Assembly (NCBI RefSeq): GCF_037338445.1 | Contig: NZ_CP147838.1 | Location: forward strand, 1-64,000 | Origin: Salinibaculum sp. SYNS191 | GTDB lineage: Archaea; Halobacteriota; Halobacteria; Halobacteriales; Haloarculaceae | Direction: 5' to 3' | Length of the DNA: 64,000 nucleotides | Part shown: positions 8,798 to 17,368 of the stretch, piece by piece | Position numbering within the stretch: position 1 is the stretch's first letter | Layout of the letters: the number at the start of each line of letters is the position of its first letter | Translations under genes and position numbers: made by a program | The notes under the pieces: model-generated | Seen by the model: only the letters and a program-made list of their open reading frames with translations | What the model was told of the DNA's origin: nothing | Databases searched by the model: none

Positions 8798-11334
8798 ATG
8801 AGCACACGCGTGGTCGAGCGAGTCGACGACTGGGACGAGCAGTCGTTCAGTGGCGGTTACAGTGGGTTGCACGACCTCGCAGATCGGGAGTTCTCCGGCG
8901 TGGTCCGCGCCGGCGGTGCGGAGCTTTTCGTGACGAAAGGGGTCGTCATCGGTATCCGCCGGGGCACCATCGAGTCCTTCGAAGACGCCTCGGGGTCGGT
9001 CTACACTGCCCCGACGCCGGCACTCCCCTGCTGGCCATCATGCAGGAGCGAAGCGAGGAGGTCAGGGCACAGTACTACACCGAGGAGACGCCGGTGTCCG
9101 AAGTCGACCGGACGCTCGAAGACGGCGGTTTCACCGGCTTCGTCGAACTTTCGGAGAACGTTCTCAGCGGCGACTACTACCTGGTCTACCACCGCGGACG
9201 CTCGATGAGCGTCGCCTTCGTGGGCAACTCGAAGCGGCTCATCGAGGGTGACGAGGCCTTCGAACAGGCCGACGACGAGGTCGGCATCTACGAGGTGAAG
9301 CCGGTCAGCATCGACGCCATCGAGATTCCGGAGGTCGAGGAACCGGCAGCGGACCCGTCCGGGGGCGCGATTGCCGAGGCTGAACCAGATGACGGCGAGG
9401 AGAGTGCCGCCGACGCGGAGACCACCGTCGAGACGGAACCGGTCGCCGCCGACGAACCGCCCGAGACTGACGACGGGGACGAACCGGCTGCGACCGACAG
9501 TCCAGATGACGCGCCAGCGGCCGATGCGGACGCGCCCCCCACGTCGGAGTCGTCCGAGGGGCCCGTGAGTGACCGGAGTCCGGAGCCGTCCGAGCCCGCG
9601 GACCCCGCGAATGCGCAGAGTGACCCGAACGGCGACGAGGTGCCGGCGTCCGGCGAGGGAGTGGACAGGGACGACCGGAAGCCGGAACCGGCGACCGGGG
9701 AGCCATCGTCGCCGCCGGAGAGCAGGGACACAGACGTAGCGACGGAGCCACCGGGCGAGCCGTCGAGACAGGGGACGACTCCGGAGCCCCGGAGCAGTTC
9801 GGAAACGGGACCGGTCGGGACCGACCCCGACACCTCGAATCGGCAAGCGTCGACGGGTCAGCAGCCGACGCCGGGCGGGGAGCCGAGTCCCCAGCCGTCG
9901 ACGGCTGGACGGTCCCCCGGGAGGGAGTCCGGGCAGGCAGCGGACCAGGTTGGGGCACCGACAGACGCACGTCCCGCTCCGGGGTCGCCGGACGACCTGG
10001 AGATGAAGGCGATTCCGTCGCTGGACCCGGAGCGAAGCGAGACGGTCCGCGGGTCCCAGGCCGGGAGCGAAGCCGGCCAGCGCGGCGACGCGCCCGGGCG
10101 CGGCCGCGAGGAGTCGCGCGACCGCGCGCCCGAACAGTCGCGTGACAGCGGGCGGGCCGATGATACCGCCACGCGTGAGGAGCCACAGCAGCCGCAGCGT
10201 CAGTCGCGCCAGCACCAGTCGACGCCCGGGGACGCCCCGTCGACGGACTCGCCCGGGTCCGACGGGGAGACGGCCGAGCAGTCCACAGCGGAGTCGAGCG
10301 CGGAGCCGACGCAGGAGGACAGCGAGGAGGTGGAGACCCTCCGGTCGGAGCTGGCCGAGCGCCGCGCGGAAATCGAGCGCCTGGAGAGCGACCTGCAGGC
10401 GGCGACGGACGCGCGAGACGAGGCGCGCGCGAACCTGGCGACGGTCCAGGAGGAGCGCGACGAACTGGAGCGGGAGGTCGAGCGTCTGGAGAGCGAACTC
10501 CGGCGGCTGGAGGAGGAACTCGGAGCGAAGACCGACGCCGAGCGCCGCATCACGCCCCAGGAGGCACTGCAGGGGACGGACCTGTTCGTGCGCTACCGCT
10601 CGAAGGGCGAGAGCACGCTCCAGAAGGCCCACGATTCGGGACAGCGCCGGGAGGACGTCACCGACAACCTCCGCCTGGAGAAACACACCCAGTTCGACGC
10701 CGCGGCGGCGTCGGTCGGGGGCCAGGCCTACGACCAGTTCCTCGAAGAGACCGTCGAGTACAGTTTCGTGAAGTGGGTCGTGGAGGACCTGCTGTTCGAG
10801 ATACAGAGCACGGGCCACACGGAGACGCTGCAGGACCTCTACGACGCGCTCCCGGAGATAAACCGCATCGAACTCAACGGGGTCGTCACCACGACGGACG
10901 CGGAGGAGAACGAGCGCCAGGAGACGTTCGACCTGGTCTTCCGCGCGCGGATGGGCGACCCACTGCTGGTGGCGAACATCAACGACTCCAGACAGGGGGC
11001 GAGCGAGGCGATGATGGAATCACTCATCACGGCCGCCGAGCGGGTCGGCCGGACCAGCGACGCCTTCGCCGCCGCGTTCCTCGTCACCCAGAGCTTCTTC
11101 GAACCGGAGGCCCTGGAGACGGTGGCCGACGCGACGCGCGGGGGGCTGCTCAGTCGTGACAAGCGCAAGAGTTTCGTGAACCTCTCCCGCAAGCGCGGGT
11201 ACCACCTCTGTCTCGTCGAGGCGAGAAACGAGAACTTCCACCTGAAGTGCCGGAACTCTGCCTTCGATTTCCGCCACACCCTCGATTTTCATGCCCTCGA
11301 GCTTCTCGATGATGTGGTCGATTTTTCCGTCTAG
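8798..11334 (+). CDS. Large haloarchaeal coiled-coil protein with disordered acidic middle (DUF7527-like), frameshifted
   Basis: About 830 residues, one gene broken by an indel. The start at 8798 gives MSTRVVERVDDWDEQSF. At the CCCC run 9025-9028 the frame shifts (one C missing) and the true sequence continues as PLLAIMQERSEEV. Domains: an N-terminal globular domain (about 1-175), a long Pro/Ser/Glu/Asp-rich disordered segment (about 180-500), a coiled coil (ETLRSELAERRAEIERLESDL...), and a conserved C-terminal domain from ITPQEALQGTDLF to RGYHLCLVEARNENFHL. The conserved part ends near 11244; the family-like ending KVPEL needs another base, so the stop at 11334 is probably artificial. Function unknown; no enzyme motif seen. 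Confidence 0.75.
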
Positions 11335-11563
11335 GTCCTCGACGAACTCCTCTGTCTCCTCCGTCGTGATTGCACCCTGACTGGACGGCTCGATGAGGGA
11401 CTCCTCTTCGAGGACGCGGAGCGAGTAGCGCACCTTGTGATGCGGGTATCCCGTCTCGTTAGACATCTTCACGATGCCGATCGGTTCGTTCTCGATGACC
11501 ATCCGCAGCACCTGCAGATGGCGTTCCAGCATGTCGACTTCCTTCTCAAGTCTGTCTATCATG
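11020..11563 (-). CDS. Winged-helix transcriptional regulator (C-terminal end uncertain)
   Basis: From the ATG at 11563 the protein opens MIDRLEKEVDMLERHLQVL (helix/coiled coil), then a winged helix (GIVKMSNETGYPHHKVRYSLRVLEEESLIEPSSQGAIT) and a second helical segment (EEFVEDLDGKIDHIIEKLEGMKIE). Normal family content ends near 11260. Beyond that the frame runs antisense through the end of the neighbouring gene to a stop at 11020, which I consider spurious. The true protein is probably about 100 residues, a small DNA-binding protein. A TATA-like element sits 30 bases upstream. Confidence 0.7.
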
Positions 11564-11590
11564 GCAATTGTTAACTTGTATTGGCCGGAT

Positions 11591-11597
11591 TTAAAAG
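11591..11597 (-). promoter_or_regulatory. TATA box of the winged-helix gene
   Basis: ttaaaag on the plus strand (cttttaa on the coding strand) lies about 30 bases before the ATG at 11563, in an otherwise GC-rich region. Confidence 0.45.
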
Positions 11598-11760
11598 TTG
11601 CTTTCGTGGCAGCCGTTTCGTGTGCGACACAGTCCCAGGGTTGGGTCTCGACGGTAATGAATGGTGGGGTTTGGTCCCAGTTGCCGAGGAATGACGCCAC
11701 ATCCGTCGCAGAGTTCCTACCATGGTGACTGCTAACAGATTGGGGCTTCTCAGAGCGGAT

Positions 11761-11770
11761 ACTTAAATAC
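11761..11770 (+). promoter_or_regulatory. TATA box, probable purA promoter
   Basis: acttaaatac, a near-consensus haloarchaeal TATA element, lies about 73 bases before the purA ATG. This implies a 5' leader of roughly 45 bases. Confidence 0.45.
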
Positions 11771-11838
11771 AACTGTTCACATACAGCGGCGGGGCTGGAC
11801 CGTAATCTGTTTACCGGGACGGGCGGAACGTCGCCGTG

Positions 11839-13215
11839 ATGACCGTTACAATCGTGGGCGCACAGCTCGGAGACGAAGGGAAGGGCGGCATCGTCGACCT
11901 GTTCGGCGACGCGGCGGACGTCGTCGCGCGCTACCAGGGCGGCGACAACGCCGGCCACACCGTCGTCCACCAGGGCGAGGAGTACAAGCTCTCGCTCGTC
12001 CCGAGCGGCGCCATCCGCGGCAAGGTCGGCGTACTCGGCAACGGGTGCGTCGTCAACCCGCGAACGCTGTTCGACGAACTCGACACGCTGCGCGACCGCG
12101 GCCTCGACCCCGACGTGCGGGTCGCCGAGCGTGCGCACGTCATCCTCCCGTACCACCGCGTCCTCGACGGCATCGAGGAAGAGGTCAAAAGCGAGACCGA
12201 CGACGAGGTCGGCACGACGGGCCGCGGCATCGGCCCGACCTACGAGGACAAGGCCGGCCGCCGCGGCGTCCGCGTCGGCGACCTGCTCGACTCGGACGTG
12301 CTCCGCGACCGCCTCGAATACGTTGTCCCCCAGAAGCGTGCGCTCGTCGAGGACGTCTACGGCCTCGACGTGGCCGACCTAGACGACCCCGATGCGTTCG
12401 ACGTGGACGCGCTCTTCGAGGAGTTCCGCGAGTTTGGCCGCCGCTTCGAGGACGACGACATGACCGTCGTCGCCGGCGAGTTCCTCACGGCCGCCAGTGA
12501 GGAGGGCCAGAACGTCATGCTCGAAGGCGCACAGGGGACGCTCATCGACATCGACCATGGGAACTACCCCTACGTCACCTCCTCGAACCCGACGGCCGGC
12601 GGCGCGGCGGTCGGCACCGGACTCAGCCCCGGCCTCGTCGGCGGCGGCGAGATAATCGGTATCGTGAAGGGGTACCTGACCCGCGTCGGGAGCGGCCCGC
12701 TGCCGACCGAACTCGGCGGCGTCGTCGGCGACACGCCGGGCTACGAGGAGCAGGGCGAGGGCGACGACGAGGAACTGGCCACCTACATCCGCGAGGAGGG
12801 CGGCGAGTACGGCACCGTCACCGGTCGCCCGCGCCGCGTCGGCTGGCTCGACATGCCGATGCTGCGCCACGCCACGCGCGTCTCCGGCTTTACCGGCCTC
12901 GCCATCAACCACCTCGACGTCCTCGCCGGCCTCGACGAGGTGAAGGTCGGCCACACATACACGCTCGACGGCGAGGAGATGCACACGATTCCATCGACGA
13001 CGGAGCAGTGGCAGGCCTGCGAGGCCACCTTCCGCACCTTCGACGGCTGGGACGACGGCGACTGGGCCGCCATCGCCGAGGAGGGCTACGAGGCACTCCC
13101 CGAGAACGCACAGGCATACGTCGAGTACATCGAGGACGAACTCGACACGCCCGCCTACGCCATCGGCGTCGGCCCGAACCGCGACGAGGCCATCGTCCGC
13201 CAGCGCCCCTTCTAA
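11839..13215 (+). CDS. purA: Adenylosuccinate synthetase
   Basis: 458 residues. It joins IMP and aspartate using GTP to make adenylosuccinate, the first committed step from IMP to AMP. The N-terminal phosphate-binding loop GAQLGDEGKGG, the GDNAGHTVVH segment with the catalytic His, GTTGRGIGPTYEDK, EGAQGTLIDIDHG and the base-recognition region GRPRRVGWLD are all intact. I choose ATG 11839 over the GTG one codon earlier because family members begin MTVTIVGAQLGDEG. Monocistronic by spacing, with its own TATA box. Confidence 0.96.
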   Translation: MTVTIVGAQLGDEGKGGIVDLFGDAADVVARYQGGDNAGHTVVHQGEEYKLSLVPSGAIRGKVGVLGNGCVVNPRTLFDELDTLRDRGLDPDVRVAERAHVILPYHRVLDGIEEEVKSETDDEVGTTGRGIGPTYEDKAGRRGVRVGDLLDSDVLRDRLEYVVPQKRALVEDVYGLDVADLDDPDAFDVDALFEEFREFGRRFEDDDMTVVAGEFLTAASEEGQNVMLEGAQGTLIDIDHGNYPYVTSSNPTAGGAAVGTGLSPGLVGGGEIIGIVKGYLTRVGSGPLPTELGGVVGDTPGYEEQGEGDDEELATYIREEGGEYGTVTGRPRRVGWLDMPMLRHATRVSGFTGLAINHLDVLAGLDEVKVGHTYTLDGEEMHTIPSTTEQWQACEATFRTFDGWDDGDWAAIAEEGYEALPENAQAYVEYIEDELDTPAYAIGVGPNRDEAIVRQRPF

Positions 13216-13279
13216 CGCGACCCGGCCGGCCCGTCCCGCGCCAGACAGCACGTTTTTAGGGCGTCCGGGCCGAGGGCGT

Positions 13280-13474
13280 ATGAAAGAGGAACTGATGGAG
13301 ATTCTCTGCTGTCCGGTGGACAAACACGACCTCGAACTCGACGTGGGCGAACGCGACGGCGAGGAGATTCTGACGGGCGAACTCGTCTGCACGGAGTGTG
13401 GCGAGTCCTACCCCATCGAGGACGGCATCCCGAACCTCCTGCCGCCGGACATGCGCGACGAAGCCCCAGCCTGA
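13280..13474 (+). CDS. Trm112-family zinc-binding protein
   Basis: 64 residues. Trm112 proteins are small activating partners of several methyltransferases that modify tRNA, rRNA and translation factors. The family pattern is clear: MKEELMEILCCPVDKHDLEL at the N-terminus and a second knuckle LVCTECGESYPIEDGIPNLLP near the C-terminus, giving Cys ligands for a zinc site. It starts 65 bases after purA in the same direction. Confidence 0.88.
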   Translation: MKEELMEILCCPVDKHDLELDVGERDGEEILTGELVCTECGESYPIEDGIPNLLPPDMRDEAPA

Positions 13475-13506
13475 AGTTTTTCTTCGGTGCCCACGGAGTC
13501 GCACCC

Positions 13507-14076
13507 GTGCCCGACGAGCTCGCCGTCCACGTCAGCCGTCACGACCTCCACGCCATCGAGATTCCGGACGCGTTCGAGACCGACGGCTCCTTCGACGTGG
13601 TGCTCGTCAACCACGGCCCCTCGCTGCACGTCCACCTCCACCTCGACGATTCGCTCTCGGACGTGGCTCGCCTCGACGCAAACAACCACTACGTCGAGGG
13701 CGACGCGAGCCGGGCCGTCCGCATCACCGTAGACACCGACAGCCTGCCCGACGACGGGGTCTTCGGGAAGCTGAAAGTCGTCTCCGCGTACGGTTCCGAG
13801 ACCCGCTGGGTCGACGTCCAGCTCTCGTCACCGACGCCCGCCGGGACGCCGGTCGAAGTCGACGAGTCGCTGTCGAAGCCACCGGATTCTGACCGGACGG
13901 AGTCGAGAACGCCGACCTTCGAGGGCCCGGAACTCCCGGTGCTCGCGCTGGGCGGTCTCGCGCTCGCCGTTGCCCTACTCGCTGCCGTCCTCGTCCAGGA
14001 TACGCTGGTGACCGTCGGGGCGGCGGCCGTCTTCGGGGGCGTCCTCGTCGCGCTCTACGTCCTCGTCAGCGGGTAG
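13507..14076 (+). CDS. Haloarchaeal protein with C-terminal membrane anchor (DUF7524-like)
   Basis: 189 residues from a GTG start at 13507 (VPDELAVHVSRHDLHAIEIP); no ATG lies in front of the conserved sequence. The first about 120 residues look like a beta-sandwich domain rich in His and Asp (NHGPSLHVHLHLDD...RLDANNHYVEGDASR), then a disordered linker and two membrane helices (about 140-185). It resembles the haloarchaeal family DUF7524 from memory. Function unknown; the soluble domain probably faces one side of the membrane as a sensor or adaptor. Confidence 0.7.
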   Translation: MPDELAVHVSRHDLHAIEIPDAFETDGSFDVVLVNHGPSLHVHLHLDDSLSDVARLDANNHYVEGDASRAVRITVDTDSLPDDGVFGKLKVVSAYGSETRWVDVQLSSPTPAGTPVEVDESLSKPPDSDRTESRTPTFEGPELPVLALGGLALAVALLAAVLVQDTLVTVGAAAVFGGVLVALYVLVSG

Positions 14077-14078
14077 CT

Positions 14079-14693
14079 TCAGACGGGACTCCGACACCGC
14101 CAGACGCCGCGTCCAGCCTCCCTGGCGTCGACCTCCGCGTCGTAGAACGCCGTGCGGAGCGCGAACTGCGAGTCGTAGACGCGGGCGTGGCCGGAGCCCA
14201 CGAGCGCGTAGTTCAGGTTCCGGCCGTCGTGGGAGACGTACGCCAGCAGACGGCCGTACCCGCCGCGGCGGTCCGAGACGGGGTCGACGAGCAGCGTCGC
14301 GTCCTCGCCGGAGAGGTGCCCTCGCAGGTACTCGCTCGCGTTCTGGCCGGCCTCGCGGAGACAGGCCCGTCCCGCCTCGCTGTCGGGGACGCCCTCGAAC
14401 TCCGGCGGGGTCGTCTCTGTGTGGACCTCCGGTGTATCGACCCCGAGCAACCGGACCGTCTCCTCGCTCCCGTCCGGCAGCACGACGTCGACTGTATCGC
14501 CGTCGACCACGTCCGTCACGCGGACCGGAATCCGTTCCGCCGGCTCGAAGGCCGGCGACGTCGTTGCGTCCCCAGCGCCGACCCCGGACGACGCCGTCCC
14601 CGTCGCTGTCGGGCCGGTCTCGGTCACGTTCACGCTACAGCCGGCGAGGACGACCAGCATCACGAGAAAGAAGCGTCGGGTCGTCTGCGTCAT
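14079..14693 (-). CDS. Thermonuclease-family lipoprotein (SNase-like)
   Basis: 204 residues. An N-terminal signal with lipobox VVLAGC places the lipidated Cys at about residue 19, followed by a Thr/Ser-rich linker, so the protein is exported and membrane-anchored. The mature domain is a staphylococcal-nuclease fold with VVDGDTVDV, RLLGVDTPE and GGYGRLLAYV, matching the catalytic Asp/Arg/Glu neighbourhood of thermonucleases that cut DNA or RNA in a Ca2+-dependent way. A role in scavenging extracellular DNA is plausible. It is convergent with the preceding gene, with a 2-base gap. Confidence 0.88.
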   Translation of the reverse strand: MTQTTRRFFLVMLVVLAGCSVNVTETGPTATGTASSGVGAGDATTSPAFEPAERIPVRVTDVVDGDTVDVVLPDGSEETVRLLGVDTPEVHTETTPPEFEGVPDSEAGRACLREAGQNASEYLRGHLSGEDATLLVDPVSDRRGGYGRLLAYVSHDGRNLNYALVGSGHARVYDSQFALRTAFYDAEVDAREAGRGVWRCRSPV

Positions 14694-14750
14694 GTGAGTA
14701 GCCGGGGTCGAACCTGGTGTCGTTTCGAAGCGGCGCTGTGTCGGCCTTCC

Positions 14751-14927
14751 TTACTCGCCGCCCAGTTCGCCGACGTTCCCGCCTCCGCACTCGGGACATT
14801 CCTCGTGGTCGGTGTACAGCAGCGTCTCGCAGTCGGGGCAGCCGTGGGTCGCCTCCGCTTCCGTGGCGGCGGTCGCCTCCTGTTTCAGTTTCTCGGCCTT
14901 CCTGCCGAGGTCGTTGAAGAATCCCAT
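14751..14927 (-). CDS. 58-residue double-CxxC zinc-ribbon protein
   Basis: ATG at 14927 to TAA at 14751-14753. The sequence begins MGFFNDLGRKAEKLKQEA (amphipathic helix) and ends with a zinc ribbon whose ligands are in CPDC (about residues 31-34) and CPEC (about 45-48). Codon use matches real genes and the start is clean. Such small zinc-finger proteins are abundant in haloarchaea and mostly uncharacterised. It lies just upstream of the nuclease lipoprotein in the same orientation, 57 bases apart, so they may be co-transcribed. Confidence 0.75.
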   Translation of the reverse strand: MGFFNDLGRKAEKLKQEATAATEAEATHGCPDCETLLYTDHEECPECGGGNVGELGGE

Positions 14928-15301
14928 TGCATCGGGTTGGGGCCGCGCTCACAAAACGGTGATGGCAGACTGGCCCGGCGAGCGTGCGTCAGCAGCGACA
15001 GGTGAGCGACAGGTCCGAGAGCCTGCCGTTCATCCTTCGCCGAAGCCGGTCGAATCGACGGTTGCCGTCCCGTCAGCGGGGATTTTCCCCATCTCGGAGT
15101 TGCCTGTGTCGGGATGTCCACCGGGCGGCTGTCGCCCCACGACTGTGAGAAGACGCTGGAACGCGTGCGCATCGGGCTCGACGGGCCGGTCACTCGGCGT
15201 GTCGACAACCGCCCGGACGTTTCGCTCCGCCAGTCGGGACCAGTTTCGCGAGGGGGTTTCCCGCCGCGCCTCTATTGAAAAATTCTTCATTGGCAAGCAA
15301 A

Positions 15302-15310
15302 TATGTTTAA
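15302..15310 (+). promoter_or_regulatory. TATA-like element
   Basis: tatgtttaa lies about 21 bases upstream of an ATG at 15327, inside the AT-rich island. Confidence 0.35.
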
Positions 15311-15326
15311 ATGGATTCGAAATATA

Positions 15327-15437
15327 ATGGGTATCGTGGGTGCAGAAGTTCCCACAGCCTCTGACAGCGTTCCGAAAGTCATCACCGGGATTTCTTTCGG
15401 GACATTTTCCGGCGCTGCACAGCGACCGTGGTGTTGA
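15327..15437 (+). CDS. Possible 36-residue small protein
   Basis: ATG at 15327 to TGA at 15435-15437. It encodes MGIVGAEVPTASDSVPKVI followed by a Gly/Phe/Ala segment and the ending WC. The only support is its position behind a TATA-like element at near-leaderless spacing. I recognise no family, and the frame could be chance. Confidence 0.25.
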   Translation: MGIVGAEVPTASDSVPKVITGISFGTFSGAAQRPWC

Positions 15438-15853
15438 GCACGATAGCTGCAGACGAGTGTGTCGTCTGGGATTTCTCCGAGGGCCCACTCACTCTGACCG
15501 TCCCTGCAGTATGAGAGACGGCTATTTCCGACTCTCTATCGTGGAGTCCCGCACCAAGCTGTTGCTCCTGACTGTGTAGAGCCACGTGAAAAGCGGAATG
15601 GACTGCCAAGCGCTCGCATAGCTCACTCTCGTGGTCCTGTGGTCGCTTCGTGAAAAGTGGGACAGCCGAGGTACGCGAGTCGTCTTTGACGGCCTGAATC
15701 TGTAGAAGGGAACGCATCCGGCGAACGTGGTGAGCCGGTTCGCCGTGAGCGGTCTCCCGACCGCGAGCGGCTTTTTCCCACGTTTTTGCGAGGAGTGGTG
15801 CACCACGAGCCGAAGGCTCGTATGTGACACCCGACGTAGCAAAAAGTGGTGTA

Positions 15854-15924
15854 TGGGACCGCCGAGATTCGAACTCAGGTCCGACGCACCCCATGCGCCG
15901 AGGATACCGCTACCCCACGGTCCC
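15854..15924 (-). tRNA. tRNA-Pro (anticodon GGG)
   Basis: On the minus strand the 71-base sequence folds as a full cloverleaf. The acceptor stem is GGGACCG paired with CGGTCCC plus discriminator A. The anticodon arm is GGCGC-ATGGGGT-GCGTC with anticodon GGG, and the T arm is CTGAG-TTCGAAT-CTCGG. No intron is seen and CCA is not encoded. Confidence 0.95.
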
Positions 15925-15988
15925 GCATATTGGTGGACACCCGTGCCGGGATTAAGCCCTTCGATTCGCCGGCCACGTCTCGGGTGGG

Positions 15989-17308
15989 CTACGCCGCGGT
16001 CAGCTTGTAGAGATACCCGGACTCCTCGAGGGTCTCCTCGCCGTCGAGGACCGCCCGCTCCGTGACGTAGATGTCGCCGTCGTGGACGGCCGGGGCGGAG
16101 GTGACGCGGCCGTGGGGTCGTTCGAACCGCCAGCGCTCGTCGCCGCCGCGGGCGTCGACCGCGAACAGCGTCGCGTCGTAACTGCCCACGAGCGCGGTGT
16201 CGCCGGCGAGCGTGACGCTCCCGATGACCCAGCCCTCGCAGTCGAAGGACCACTCCCGCTCGCCCGTGGCAGTGCCCAGACCCAGGAGTTCGCCGCCGTG
16301 GTTGCCGATGACCAGCGTCCCGGAGTCGGGATGGACGGCCGCACCCGACATGATTTTGTACCCGGTCTCGTAGCGCCAGACCTCGGCGAGAGAGGTCGTG
16401 TCGACGGCGTAGACGTTTCCGTCCCAGGACCCGAAGATGGCCGTCCCGCCGTACATGCAGACGGGCCCCTTTATCGGCGCGGCAGTCTCGAAGGTCCCCC
16501 GGAAGTCGCGGGTGTCGAGGTCCCAGACGTACAGCGACCCGTCGTTGCAGCCCGCGGCGAACACGCCGGAGGACACGTCGATGCCGGTGATGGAGTGGGC
16601 GTGGTTGGTCATCCGGTTGTCCTCCCAGATGAGCCCGCCCGTCGCCGGGTCGAGGGCCACCATGCCGCCGCTTGGCGTGTAGAACTCGGTTGCGCAGTAA
16701 ACGACGCCGTCGTAGTAGACCGGACTGGAGCCGATGGCGTCGGCGACCTGCGTCCGCCAGATTCGGTCCCCGGTCACGGCGTCGAAGGCGTAGACGGCAC
16801 CGTCGTAGCCGGCGGTGAAGACGTAGTCGTCGACGACGGCCGGCGTCGAGTGGGTTCCACGGGTGGACGGGACCAGCGACGCTTCCCAGTTCTGCTCGCC
16901 TTCGGGTGTGAAGGAGTGGACAGTCCCGGTGTCACCGGGCACGATGACGTTCCCCTCGTAGTACAGCGGCGAGGACTTCGCCGCCGTGTGGCTGCCGGTG
17001 TTGATGCCGGGCTCCGACCAGGCCAGTTCCACCGCGTCGGGCACAGACTGGTCGGGCCAGTGGCCCGTGCGCTCGACGTCTCCCATGAAGATGGTGTCCG
17101 GCCGCGTCGGGAGGGCGCGGCTCTCGGCGGTCGGTTCGTCGAGTTCCCTCGGCGGGGCCGTCGGGGCGAATCGCGCACAGCCAGCGGTGGCACCGACGGT
17201 CACCGCCGTCCCGAGTTTGAGAAACTCCCGACGGGACGAGTGACCGCCGTCGTCGCCGGGCTCTCCACCGGAGTGGGACGTCGCCGTCCGGTCGTCGTCG
17301 GCTGTCAT
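15989..17308 (-). CDS. Tat-exported PQQ-binding-like beta-propeller lipoprotein
   Basis: 439 residues from the ATG at 17308 (a TTG 18 bases upstream is less likely). An acidic N-terminal stretch leads into a twin-arginine signal SRREFLKLG and lipobox ATAGC, so the protein is folded before export and anchored by lipid. The mature part has repeated blades of the type GTVHSFTPEGEQNWEA, GAVYAFDAVTGDRIW, GMVALDPATGGLIW and GNVYAVDTTSLAEVWRYETG, about seven to eight propeller units. Such proteins serve as scaffolds or redox enzymes; no catalytic residues can be assigned. Confidence 0.85.
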   Translation of the reverse strand: MTADDDRTATSHSGGEPGDDGGHSSRREFLKLGTAVTVGATAGCARFAPTAPPRELDEPTAESRALPTRPDTIFMGDVERTGHWPDQSVPDAVELAWSEPGINTGSHTAAKSSPLYYEGNVIVPGDTGTVHSFTPEGEQNWEASLVPSTRGTHSTPAVVDDYVFTAGYDGAVYAFDAVTGDRIWRTQVADAIGSSPVYYDGVVYCATEFYTPSGGMVALDPATGGLIWEDNRMTNHAHSITGIDVSSGVFAAGCNDGSLYVWDLDTRDFRGTFETAAPIKGPVCMYGGTAIFGSWDGNVYAVDTTSLAEVWRYETGYKIMSGAAVHPDSGTLVIGNHGGELLGLGTATGEREWSFDCEGWVIGSVTLAGDTALVGSYDATLFAVDARGGDERWRFERPHGRVTSAPAVHDGDIYVTERAVLDGEETLEESGYLYKLTAA

Positions 17309-17368
17309 TGCCCGTGATTGCGCCAATGGCCCGATAACAGTTGCGTCATCCGCCGAGCACGCCGCGTC

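Larger units (their letters stand above)
14928..15853. other. Long intergenic region with AT-rich core
   Basis: About 925 bases with no convincing conserved gene. An AT-rich island (about 15280-15330; the line 15301-15360 has 24 G/C in 60) contains a TATA-like element and a 36-codon frame listed separately. The rest (15440-15850) holds similar short words such as cgtgaaaagcgg and cgtgaaaagtgg and no good open frame, and looks like degraded sequence beside a tRNA gene. Confidence 0.5.

Noticed and set aside
9001..10818. 605-codon minus-strand frame opposite the large coiled-coil gene
   Set aside because: Arg-rich antisense shadow of a Pro/Glu/Asp-rich coding region.
15340..15579. 79-codon plus-strand frame near the tRNA-Pro region
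   Set aside because: No recognisable domain and no clear promoter or ribosome site; composition looks random.
16082..17317. 411-codon plus-strand frame opposite the beta-propeller gene
   Set aside because: No motif, Gly/Arg/Val-rich antisense shadow of a protein with clear Tat leader and propeller blades.
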